From an uncultured Phycisphaeraceae bacterium (lineage in GTDB: Bacteria; Planctomycetota; Phycisphaerae; Phycisphaerales; UBA1924), in NCBI GenBank assembly GCA_937899905.1, contig CALCCF010000056.1, positions 1 to 64,000 on the forward strand: DNA of 64,000 nt, written 5' to 3'. Each line of letters starts with the position of its first letter. Within the stretch, counting starts at the first letter, position 1. Below the pieces are notes generated by a model, which saw only the letters and a list, made by a program, of their open reading frames with translations, had not been told where the DNA came from and ran no database searches. A program made the position numbers and the translations under genes. This document shows positions 14,889-22,930 of this stretch, piece after piece.

Positions 14889-17075
14889 CTACTCGGCCCG
14901 AAACTCGACGTCATCGAACCCGATACGCCCCTCGGCCGAGCCAAACCCCGGGCCGAACTCGAATCGGACCTGCTCGATGTCCGAGAGGTCGAGCCCAGTG
15001 CCGTCTCGCAGGAAATCCCCAAGCTTGAGCGTGATGGTCTCGAACTCGTTCGACCAGCCAACGCCCGAGCCGTCACCCGTGCGTTGGTAGGGCTCCTCGA
15101 TGCCACCGCCATATGCGCCGATGTTGATCGAGCTACGCACGCCCGTGCCATCCACCAAGGTCACCGTGAACGTGAGGTCGCCGAGTTGGCTGGTCGTCTC
15201 CGGGCTCCGCGAGATCTGGCAGGCACGGAAACTCAGCGATTCGAACCCCGTGACATCAACCTGGCTCGGAATCAGCGAGTAGGCGAACGCGGCGTCCGCG
15301 CCGTTCCACGAGAACGTCACGCCGCGGGGGTCGTCGATGGAGCCCGGGCGTGTCCGAGACATCCCGTTCATCGGCTGGGACGGGTTCCACGTAAAGGTCC
15401 GGTCGGCGTCGAACAACTGGCCCTCGAACGCATTGGCGACGCCCACCGAGATCGAGGCGCCGCTGCTGGCGATGCCAACCGACGGCTGGGACTGGAAGTC
15501 ATCGATGACCCGATCCGAGCCGCCGCGTGCCGGGCGATACTCGTTGTCGACGACCGTGGTATCGGAAATCGCCGGGAAGTCCAGGCTCTCCCACTGACGC
15601 TCGTTGACGTCCCGAGCCGGCTCGTTGCCACGCACGTACAGCTGGATCAGCGACAGCCAGTCGATGAGCGCAACCCGCTGGACCTCTGGACGCCCGATCT
15701 CGGTGCCCGCGGGGCCTCGGAAGTCATTGAACCCGCAGCAATTGAAGTCGTTGTGATCGGCACCCTGGATGTACGTCACCTGCTTATTGCCCGTGCCACG
15801 CTCGTAGATCGCGAACGGCTTGCTGCCGCCCGCCACACTCCCACGGACGTCACCGTCCGAAGAGCCATAGATGAAGTGGAAGTTCACGTCACCCGGACGC
15901 GCTCGCGTTCCAAAATCTGTCGGCGCGATGCTCGATACCACCAGGATGTCTTCGAGCTCGTAGTTCTGCGGCACGTAGCTGCTCGTCACGATGCGGTCGT
16001 ACGCACGCGCCACGCCCTCGCCGCCGCGGCTGTGACCGATCCACACCGTCCGGCTCTTATCGATGCGCCCATCGAGCACACCGCCCGCGATCACATCGAG
16101 ATTGCCATAGAAGTAGTCGGTATGCCGGAGCGTCGTGCTCGACGCGGTCTCGATTCCTGGGACCGTGTCGTTCTGGTGGCTCATCACAACCCAGCCGTGG
16201 CTGGCGAAGTGGTCGTGCATGTAGTCGTACCAGACATACTGCTGGCCATTGCCGTGGCTGATGATGACCACGGGTACATCGGTCCGGCTTGCGATGTCGC
16301 TCGGGTAGGTCAGCCGCTGCTGGTTGCGCGAGGCTGGAATGCCAGGGAAGCTCGCGGTGTACGTGTTCACACGCGTTCGGGCAACCGGTCCTAGCTGCGT
16401 GAGATCCTTGAACAGCCAGAAGCCCACGCCGGTTCGGCCATCGATCAGATCGCCCGGCCCCAGTTCCCCATCGCCATCCACATCGATGACCACGTCGTAG
16501 GGCACACCGATGCTCTCGCCCGCGTCGTCCTCGAGCGCCGCCGTGCCGAACATTTGTTCCGTGTTGTTGGATGTTGAAGTACCCCCGCCAAACGTCGTCG
16601 GCTGCGGCAGCCCGCGAGCATCGAGAAGCGTCGGGTCGGCATCCCACTCGGCCTCGCTCTTGTCGGCAACGAGGTAGACGTCCACCGAGCCTGTGGGAAC
16701 GCTTGCCGAAGCAGGATCGATCGCTACGGAAATCGCTTGGCCCGGATTGAACGCACGCACGTAGTCGGCGAATGGGAAAGAATTGAGCCCGAGCGCCGCG
16801 AGTTCGAGGTCGACGATGTCGCCCGAGGGGCAGCCAAGATCGAACAGGTTCTGGAACTCGAGGAAGTCGAACAGCGTGAGCGAGCCATCGCCGTCGAAGT
16901 CCGCGCGTAGGTCGCCGGAGGCGAACAGGTTCTGGAACTCAAGGAAGTCGAAGACGTCCAGTTCCCCGCTGCCATCCAGATCCGCCGGGCAGCCCGCTTG
17001 GGCGTGCGCAGCCGATACCAACGCGAGCCCCACGACCACCGAGATCACCGCACCGTTTCGCGTGTTCCTGATCAT
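14889..17075 (-). CDS. Secreted alpha/beta hydrolase with N-terminal dockerin-like domain (copy 1)
   Basis: I start at MIRNTRNGAV, which has GGAG upstream. The 728-residue protein has a signal peptide (to ~27), then two dockerin loops at ~29-82, an unusual N-terminal position. A beta domain (~88-230) follows, then an alpha/beta hydrolase: oxyanion region IISHGNGQ (~271-278), nucleophile Ser349 in IGHSRGGEG, probable acid Asp407 in SSDGDV and His441 in GADHNDFNCCG. A C-terminal beta-sandwich (~530-728) with VIDDFQSQP and FDDVEF resembles carbohydrate-binding folds. It is paralogous to the next gene. The substrate is unknown; an esterase or polymer-degrading role is plausible. Confidence 0.85.
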   Translation of the reverse strand: MIRNTRNGAVISVVVGLALVSAAHAQAGCPADLDGSGELDVFDFLEFQNLFASGDLRADFDGDGSLTLFDFLEFQNLFDLGCPSGDIVDLELAALGLNSFPFADYVRAFNPGQAISVAIDPASASVPTGSVDVYLVADKSEAEWDADPTLLDARGLPQPTTFGGGTSTSNNTEQMFGTAALEDDAGESIGVPYDVVIDVDGDGELGPGDLIDGRTGVGFWLFKDLTQLGPVARTRVNTYTASFPGIPASRNQQRLTYPSDIASRTDVPVVIISHGNGQQYVWYDYMHDHFASHGWVVMSHQNDTVPGIETASSTTLRHTDYFYGNLDVIAGGVLDGRIDKSRTVWIGHSRGGEGVARAYDRIVTSSYVPQNYELEDILVVSSIAPTDFGTRARPGDVNFHFIYGSSDGDVRGSVAGGSKPFAIYERGTGNKQVTYIQGADHNDFNCCGFNDFRGPAGTEIGRPEVQRVALIDWLSLIQLYVRGNEPARDVNERQWESLDFPAISDTTVVDNEYRPARGGSDRVIDDFQSQPSVGIASSGASISVGVANAFEGQLFDADRTFTWNPSQPMNGMSRTRPGSIDDPRGVTFSWNGADAAFAYSLIPSQVDVTGFESLSFRACQISRSPETTSQLGDLTFTVTLVDGTGVRSSINIGAYGGGIEEPYQRTGDGSGVGWSNEFETITLKLGDFLRDGTGLDLSDIEQVRFEFGPGFGSAEGRIGFDDVEFRAE

Positions 17076-17128
17076 TCCTGTCGCTCCTTCGCTCCCCATC
17101 AAACCAATTCCCAACGCCGTCTTGCCAT

Positions 17129-19309
17129 CTACGGCAGCAATCGCACATCATCGAGGCCGACCCGCCCCTCGCCAGAGCCAAAACTCGGTCCGAATCGCAG
17201 CCGGATCGTTCGGACGTCCGCCATGTCGATGGCCCGACCGTCACGCGTGAAGTCGACCAGCCGAATCCGGATCGTTTCGAACTCGTTTTGCCATCCAGCG
17301 CCCGAGCCGAAGCCGGTTCGCTGGTACGGGTCACGAACGAGCACGCCGTACGCCCCAGTCGAGAGCGTGCTCGACGCACCCGCGCCGTCCACGAGCTCGA
17401 TCGAGAACGAGAGCGGGTCCATGCTCGCGATCGTCAGCGCATCGCGCGTCACCTGCGCCATGCGAAGGCTGAGCGAGTTGAAGCCTGTCAGATCGCGCTG
17501 CGTCTGCGTCAGGGCCCATTCGTACCCGAGGTCGGCACCATCCCACTGGAACACGACGCCGGCAGAATCATCGCTCGCGGCGCTGCTGGCCCGAGTCATC
17601 CCGTTCATGGGGTCGCTCGGATTATCCGTGAAGTCGGTGTTCCTGTCCTCGAGTTTCCCCTCGAAGAGTGTCTCGACATCGAACGACACCGCCGCCCCGC
17701 TGCTCGCCACGGTCGCCGACGGCTGGCTCTGATAGTCGTCGATGACGCCGCCAACACCAGCCCCCGCATTGTGCTCGCGGATGATCGTCGAGCTCTGCGC
17801 GATCGACGGAGACTGCAGCGAGTCCTGGTGTCGCCAGATGAACTCCTCGGCCCAAACCTGATCCTTGAGGTAGCGCTCGGCGAGCGCGAGCCACGTGGCG
17901 TTGGCGATCCGCTGGGCCTCGGGACGGCCGATCGCCGTGCCGGGAGGCCCCGTGAAGTCATTGAAGCCGCAGCAGTTGAAGTCGTTGTGGTCGGCCCCGT
18001 GCACGTACGTAACCTGCTTGATGCCAGTGCCGCGCTCGAAGAGCTGGAAGCTCTGGCGATCGTCTCGGTGGGGCGCCCCACTGACATCGCCGTCGGCAGC
18101 GCCAAACAGCAGGTGGTACGTCTGCCCGTGGATCTGGCTCAGCGTCGCGCGCCACACCGTGGGTGCGATGCTGCTGGTGATCCTGAAGTCTTCCAGCGAG
18201 TAATTCTGGGGCATGTACACGCCATCGACAATCTTGCTCGTCGCGCGAACGACGCCCTCGCCACCCCGGCTGTGGCCGATCCACATCACGCGGCTGGTGT
18301 CGATGCGCCCAGCCAACTCGGGCACGAACGTCTCGTAGCCACCGAAGAACGCGTCGGCATGCCGAAGCATGCTGTCGCTAGAGGCCACGAAGCCCGGGAT
18401 CGTGTCGATCTGGTGACTCATCACCACGTAGCCATGGCTCGCCAGGTGCTGCTGGACGTAGTCGTACCAGCGGTAGTCGTGGCCATTGCCGTGCGCGATG
18501 ATGACCACGGGCATGTCGGTGAGCGACGGATCATCGGGGTACATGACCAACTGCCGGAGCCGAGACGACGGCAACCCGGGCCACGACACGGCATAGTCCA
18601 CCGAGGGCGCGCGGCCGTATGGGCCAAGGCGAGTCAGGTCCTTGGCGTACCAGATCCCGGTCTCGTCCCCCGCGCCATCGATGAGGTCGCCGTCTGAAAG
18701 GACACCGTCGCGATCGACATCGACGACGACGTCGTACCCCGCCGCGGCGCGCGTGTCGGTATCGGGCGGCGAGAGCAAGGGCGACGAGTTGAGCGCGAAA
18801 ACACTGCCCATGAGTGAACCACCCGCAAACAGGATCGTCTGCGTGCCACTGAGTCGCGCATCGACCAGCGTCGGATCAGCGTCCCACTCGGCCGCGCTGC
18901 GCGCCTCGACGACGAAGACATCCAACTCGCGACCAACAAGCCCGGGAAAGCTCGAAGGATCGATCCCGAGAAAGGCGGACTGGCCGACGACAAACGTGTC
19001 GACAATCTCGATATACGGAAAGGCTGAGAGTTCACGACCGACCAGTTGCACATCGACGACGCCCGCCGGGCAACCGCCATCGAACGCGTTCTGGAACGCG
19101 AGAAAGTCGAACAGCGTCAGGTCGCCATCACCATCGAAGTCGGCCAACGGATCACCGGCGTCAAACAGGTTCTGGAACTCCAGGAAGTCGAAGAGCGTCA
19201 GCGAGCCGTCGCCGTCCAGGTCGGCCGGGCAGGCGGCCGCGACCGAAGCGGAACCGGCGGCTGCGAGACACAAGGCCCAAATTCGCAAGGCACGACGCGA
19301 TCGACGCAT
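17129..19309 (-). CDS. Secreted alpha/beta hydrolase with N-terminal dockerin-like domain (copy 2)
   Basis: The 726-residue protein has the same architecture as its downstream neighbour: signal peptide (RIWALCLAAAGSASVAAA), dockerin loops at ~27-80, a beta domain, an alpha/beta hydrolase and a C-terminal beta-sandwich (VIDDYQSQP, later GRVGLDDVRLLP). Catalytic candidates are Ser347 in IGHSRGGEG, Asp in AADGDVSG and His in GADHNDFNCCG. Calcium-like loops (DVDRDGVLSDGD, ~198-209) also occur in the beta domain. The two genes are 53 bases apart and co-directional, so they are a tandem duplication probably transcribed together. They have diverged substantially, suggesting different substrates. Confidence 0.85.
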   Translation of the reverse strand: MRRSRRALRIWALCLAAAGSASVAAACPADLDGDGSLTLFDFLEFQNLFDAGDPLADFDGDGDLTLFDFLAFQNAFDGGCPAGVVDVQLVGRELSAFPYIEIVDTFVVGQSAFLGIDPSSFPGLVGRELDVFVVEARSAAEWDADPTLVDARLSGTQTILFAGGSLMGSVFALNSSPLLSPPDTDTRAAAGYDVVVDVDRDGVLSDGDLIDGAGDETGIWYAKDLTRLGPYGRAPSVDYAVSWPGLPSSRLRQLVMYPDDPSLTDMPVVIIAHGNGHDYRWYDYVQQHLASHGYVVMSHQIDTIPGFVASSDSMLRHADAFFGGYETFVPELAGRIDTSRVMWIGHSRGGEGVVRATSKIVDGVYMPQNYSLEDFRITSSIAPTVWRATLSQIHGQTYHLLFGAADGDVSGAPHRDDRQSFQLFERGTGIKQVTYVHGADHNDFNCCGFNDFTGPPGTAIGRPEAQRIANATWLALAERYLKDQVWAEEFIWRHQDSLQSPSIAQSSTIIREHNAGAGVGGVIDDYQSQPSATVASSGAAVSFDVETLFEGKLEDRNTDFTDNPSDPMNGMTRASSAASDDSAGVVFQWDGADLGYEWALTQTQRDLTGFNSLSLRMAQVTRDALTIASMDPLSFSIELVDGAGASSTLSTGAYGVLVRDPYQRTGFGSGAGWQNEFETIRIRLVDFTRDGRAIDMADVRTIRLRFGPSFGSGEGRVGLDDVRLLP

Positions 19310-19401
19310 AGGACGCCCTCCTTAAGAGATTCGGAAGGCACAACTCTCCCCCCGGCCCAGACAGGATACCGCACGAGCCAGGGTTCGTTTCGCCAATATC
19401 C

Positions 19402-20604
19402 CTAGCCGTTCTGCCTGAGGTGGCCTGCGGACTCGTCGGTGGCGACCCGCGAGAGCGAGAACGCATCGGCCAGCGGATCGGCCCCCGGTCCATCGAGCAG
19501 GGCGGTGACAGCCCCTGCCGACGTCCGATAGGCCAGCGACATCCCGTGCCCGGTGAACCCGCCGCAGAACCACACCGAGCCATCGTCGCTGATCGGCCCA
19601 ACCAGCGGCATGCCGTCGGGCGAGAAGCCCATCGTTCCCGCCCACCGCGAGACGACACGGATCGGTCGATCCAGAACCATCCGCGCAAACGCCTCGATCG
19701 CGTGCTGGACCGGCTCGGTCGTCCGGTCGTCCATGCTCCGCTCCGCGTCGGAGAACTGGCCACGGCAGCCGCCCACGACGATGCGTCCGTCCACATGCTG
19801 GCGGATGTACTCGTGCCCACGATTCACGTAGTACGCGTAGTCGAGCCGAGCGTTGTCGGCCTCCAGCGCGAGCATCTGGCCGCGATTTGGGACGACCATG
19901 CGCGCAAGCCCCGGGAGAACGCCTCCCGTGTACGCGTTCGTGCACACGAGCACCTGTGCCGCACGCACGACTGAACCGGCCGTGCGCACAACGCATCCCC
20001 CACCTTGGCCTTCAGATGCGGGCTCGATCGCGTGCACTTCGTGGCTAGACAGCACGGCGCTGCCCAGCTTCGAGGCGAGCAACGCGACAAGCTCCGCCGG
20101 ATTCACCGTCGCGTCTCCCGGATTCACGAGCCCGACGAGTGGCAGGCCGCTCTGCCAGATGCTGTCGCTACCGCTCTCGGTCAGCAGCACGCCGAAACCA
20201 TCGGCTTGAAGGAGCTCTGCCGACTCGATCAGCTCGTCGGCTTCGCTCTGATCGAGCGCGAGAAGGCAGCTCGGCGTTGCCTCATAGCTTGGCAGCGCCT
20301 CAATGCCCTCGGCCCTCAAGCCCAGGAGGTTCTCTTCGCTCCAGCGCCAGACATCCTGGGCGATACGCTCGCCAAAGCCATCGCGAGCCGACCGGTAGTT
20401 CTCGGCCAGCCCACGCATCAGGTATCCGGCGTTTCGCGTGCTCGCCCCCCAGCCCGGTACGTGCCGCTCAAGCACGATGGGCCTGAGTCCACGCTTGAGG
20501 ACGTGGAGCGCCGCGGATAGTCCACAGACGCCGCCCCCCACGATCGCCACGTCGGCATCGAGGGTCTGCGGGTGGGTCGAACGTTGCCAGTGTGGAACGG
20601 TCAA
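19402..20604 (-). CDS. FAD-dependent oxidoreductase (DAO / glycine-oxidase-like family)
   Basis: The 400-residue flavoprotein has the Rossmann dinucleotide motif VAIVGGGVCGLSAALHVLKRG (residues ~19-39), then VLERHVPGWGASTRNAGYL, where WGAS-RN is typical of the DAO family near the FAD. The C-terminal part has VSRWAGTMGFSPDGMPLVGPI and FCGGFTGHGMSLAY, the second FAD-contact region. The closest general match is to gamma-glutamylputrescine oxidase-like and sarcosine-oxidase-like enzymes, which oxidise amines with release of H2O2. The substrate cannot be set. It lies 25 bases downstream of a small Cys-rich membrane protein gene, possibly in one transcript. Confidence 0.88.
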   Translation of the reverse strand: MTVPHWQRSTHPQTLDADVAIVGGGVCGLSAALHVLKRGLRPIVLERHVPGWGASTRNAGYLMRGLAENYRSARDGFGERIAQDVWRWSEENLLGLRAEGIEALPSYEATPSCLLALDQSEADELIESAELLQADGFGVLLTESGSDSIWQSGLPLVGLVNPGDATVNPAELVALLASKLGSAVLSSHEVHAIEPASEGQGGGCVVRTAGSVVRAAQVLVCTNAYTGGVLPGLARMVVPNRGQMLALEADNARLDYAYYVNRGHEYIRQHVDGRIVVGGCRGQFSDAERSMDDRTTEPVQHAIEAFARMVLDRPIRVVSRWAGTMGFSPDGMPLVGPISDDGSVWFCGGFTGHGMSLAYRTSAGAVTALLDGPGADPLADAFSLSRVATDESAGHLRQNG

Positions 20605-20629
20605 CGCGGCACGAAGGACCTGGCTCCGA

Positions 20630-20833
20630 TCAGGCCGTCGCGAGCGGCGCGGAGGCGGTGCGATCCTTCAGCAGGCCCTTGGCGACATACGCCAGCAGGC
20701 CAACACCAACGGCGCCGATCAGGAGCGTGGGGATCGAGATCGTGAGGCCAGCGGCGTGGAACGCCATGCACTGGGAGCAAAACCCGGCGTGGGCGTGCGA
20801 GGCGTGGCAGGCGCAAGAGGTGCAAACATGCAT
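20630..20833 (-). CDS. Small Cys/His-rich single-pass membrane protein
   Basis: A 67-residue product starting at the second of two nearby ATGs, with GGAG seven bases upstream; the first ATG sits too close to that site. The N-terminus has the pattern CTSCACHASHAHAGFCSQC with more His, then a TM (~32-53: SIPTLLIGAVGVGLLAYVA) and a basic tail. The clustered Cys and His suggest metal or cofactor binding. It precedes the FAD oxidoreductase gene and is co-directional with it. I know of no named family. Confidence 0.6.
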   Translation of the reverse strand: MHVCTSCACHASHAHAGFCSQCMAFHAAGLTISIPTLLIGAVGVGLLAYVAKGLLKDRTASAPLATA

Positions 20834-20961
20834 CGTCATTCTCCGGAAAAAGCCCCGTCCTGGGGAATGGTCATCGTATTTCGGCGAGAACCTGAATGCA
20901 AGACCTCGTCACCAGGATCGGCCATCTCGCCGACCGGATCGAGCCGAGGGTTGTGCTCGCA

Positions 20962-20999
20962 ACAAAAACGGCCGGACCCTGAGGGATCCGGCCGAGCGA
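20962..20999 (-). terminator. Intrinsic terminator after rpmG
   Basis: On the minus strand an 8-bp perfect stem (CGGCCGGA / TCCGGCCG), extended by CCCT/AGGG, is followed by TTTTTG. It lies about 25 bases past the rpmG stop and should end the tRNA-Thr-tuf-rpmG transcript. Confidence 0.88.
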
Positions 21000-21020
21000 G
21001 ATCTTTGTATGCGAGAGTGG

Positions 21021-21203
21021 CTACTTCCGCTTGATCTTGTGCACGGTGTGCTGACGAAGGCGGGGGCAGTACTTCTTGATGCCGTCCTTCATGCCCTCGG
21101 GCAGGCCACCACGGACGTTGACCGAGGTGCGGTAGTTCAGGTCACCGGTCTCGGTGCACTGGAGCCAGACGTATTCGCGGGCCAGGCCCTTCTTTTTCGC
21201 CAT
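21021..21203 (-). CDS. rpmG: Ribosomal protein L33
   Basis: The 60-residue large-subunit protein has the family signatures YVWLQCTETGDLNYRT and KYCPRLRQHTVHK. Zinc-binding L33 forms have two CxxC pairs; here each pair keeps only one Cys (C16, C47), so it should not bind zinc. It lies 67 bases after tuf, a common bacterial neighbourhood, though the usual secE-nusG-rplK genes are absent downstream: a terminator and an unrelated gene follow. Confidence 0.95.
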   Translation of the reverse strand: MAKKKGLAREYVWLQCTETGDLNYRTSVNVRGGLPEGMKDGIKKYCPRLRQHTVHKIKRK

Positions 21204-21270
21204 TGGTCAAGTCCTTGCTTGGAGGGGCCCGAGCCGGGTCGGGTCCCAACAGATTCAGCGTGGCCGCTGC

Positions 21271-22473
21271 TTACTCGATGATCTCGGTGACGACGCCCGA
21301 ACCGATGGTCCGGCCACCCTCACGGACGGCGAAGCGGAGGCCAACCTCCATCGCGACGGGCTTGCCCTCGAGGTCGACCTCGATCTCGACGTTGTCGCCG
21401 GGCATGCACATCTCGGCGCCGCCGAGCAGGTTGACCGAGCCGGTCACGTCGGTGGTGCGGAGGTAGAACTGCGGCTTGTAACCCGAGAAGAACGGGGTGT
21501 GGCGGCCGCCCTCTTCCTTCGAGAGGACGTAGACCTCACCCTTGAACTTCTTGTGGGTCTGGATCGAGCCAGGCTTCACGATGACCTGCCCGCGCTGGAT
21601 TTCCTTCTTCTCAACGCCGCGGAGCAGGAGGCCACAGTTGTCGCCGGCCATGCCCTCGGTCATCTCCTTGTTGAACATCTCAACACCGGTGATGGTGGTC
21701 TTGAGCGGCTCGGGGCGGAGACCGACGATCTCGGCGGCGTCGCCGACCTTGATCACGCCGCGGTCGATACGACCGGTGGCGACGGTACCACGACCCTTGA
21801 TCGAGAAGACGTCCTCGACCGACATCAGGAAGGGCTTGTCGGCCTCGCGGGGCGGCTCGGGGATGTACGAGTCCAGAGCGGCGAACAGCTCGTCGATGCC
21901 CTTGTTGGCCGCGTCGTCATCGGGGGCCTCGACGGCCGCCTTGGCGGTGATGTGGACGATCGGAGTGTCGTCGCCGGGGAAGTCGTACTTGCTCAGCAGG
22001 TCGCGGACTTCCATCTCGACGAGTTCGAGGAGCTCGGCATCGTCGACGAGGTCGACCTTGTTCAGGGCAACGACGATGTAGGGCACGCCCACCTGGCGGG
22101 CCAGCAGCACGTGCTCACGCGTCTGGGGCATCGGGCCGTCGGCGGCCGACACGACCAGGATGGCGCCGTCCATCTGGGCGGCACCGGTGATCATGTTCTT
22201 GACATAGTCGGCGTGACCCGGACAGTCGACGTGTGCGTAGTGGCGGTTGTCGGTCTCATACTCGACGTGCGACGAGTGGATCGTCACCGTCTTGGACGAG
22301 TCACGCACCGTGCCACCCTTGGTGATCTCGGCGTAGCTCTTGGCCTTGCCGCCGCGCTTCGTGGCCGAGCGCGCCGCCATGGCGGCGGTCAGGGTGCTCT
22401 TGCCGTGGTCGATGTGACCGATCGTCCCGACGTTCACGTGGGGCTTGGTCCGCTCGAAGACCTCTTTTGCCAT
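21271..22473 (-). CDS. tuf: Elongation factor Tu
   Basis: The 400-residue GTPase delivers aminoacyl-tRNA to the ribosome. G1 is GHIDHGKST (19-27), G3 DCPGHAD (82-88) and G4 NKVD (137-140). Domains II and III are standard ([37 protein letters not shown]). The odd point is switch I: the nearly invariant RGITI is KTVTI here, in [19 protein letters not shown], keeping the Mg-binding Thr (T63) but losing the Arg-Gly. I checked the nucleotides and the frame is clean. tRNA-Thr lies upstream and rpmG downstream, as in many bacterial tuf operons. It is probably highly expressed. Confidence 0.97.
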   Translation of the reverse strand: MAKEVFERTKPHVNVGTIGHIDHGKSTLTAAMAARSATKRGGKAKSYAEITKGGTVRDSSKTVTIHSSHVEYETDNRHYAHVDCPGHADYVKNMITGAAQMDGAILVVSAADGPMPQTREHVLLARQVGVPYIVVALNKVDLVDDAELLELVEMEVRDLLSKYDFPGDDTPIVHITAKAAVEAPDDDAANKGIDELFAALDSYIPEPPREADKPFLMSVEDVFSIKGRGTVATGRIDRGVIKVGDAAEIVGLRPEPLKTTITGVEMFNKEMTEGMAGDNCGLLLRGVEKKEIQRGQVIVKPGSIQTHKKFKGEVYVLSKEEGGRHTPFFSGYKPQFYLRTTDVTGSVNLLGGAEMCMPGDNVEIEVDLEGKPVAMEVGLRFAVREGGRTIGSGVVTEIIE

Positions 22474-22745
22474 CGCCGTCTACCTCCAGCTGTGCCTTCG
22501 TGCCAGCCGCCCCGCTGTAAGGGCATGTGGCCGGCCGGTTCCTCGAATTCGTCTGCCGGAATCCACACGGAACCGGCGATGTCTATCCAGTCTCGGCCCA
22601 CCGATAGGGCCGACGAGCCCGCCCCCCGAACAACCTCGGAGTGGCGAGAGCAGATTATAGACGCCTCGTGGCGAAGCTCAAAGCTCCGCTAGGGGGCCCA
22701 TGCCGGCCTTCCAAGGGTCTGGCCCCCGCATGGGGGCCCGTCAAG

Positions 22746-22817
22746 AGCCGCTGGTGAGACTTGAACTCACGACCTCACCCTTACCAAGGGTGCGCTCTAC
22801 CACTGAGCTACAGCGGC
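22746..22817 (-). tRNA. tRNA-Thr (GGT anticodon)
   Basis: A full 72-nt cloverleaf: acceptor GCCGCTG/CAGCGGC, D arm GCTCAGTGGTAGAGC, anticodon stem-loop CACCC-TTGGTAA-GGGTG with anticodon GGT, and T arm GTGAG-TTCAAGT-CTCAC. CCA is not encoded. It lies upstream of tuf, the arrangement known from thrT-tufB of proteobacteria, and may be processed from the same transcript. Confidence 0.96.
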
Positions 22818-22930
22818 ACCGAGGGAACTTCTCCGATCCCGAAACCCAGCCCCGAATTCGGAAGCGTCAGGGTTCCAGAAGGATGCACACCCACCGGCGA
22901 GCCCACATGGTACGCCATGTGGTATGGGCG

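Noticed and set aside
21154-22692. A 512-codon plus-strand open frame across tuf
   Set aside because: Antisense to EF-Tu; the apparent length comes from codon bias that removes stops on the opposite strand.
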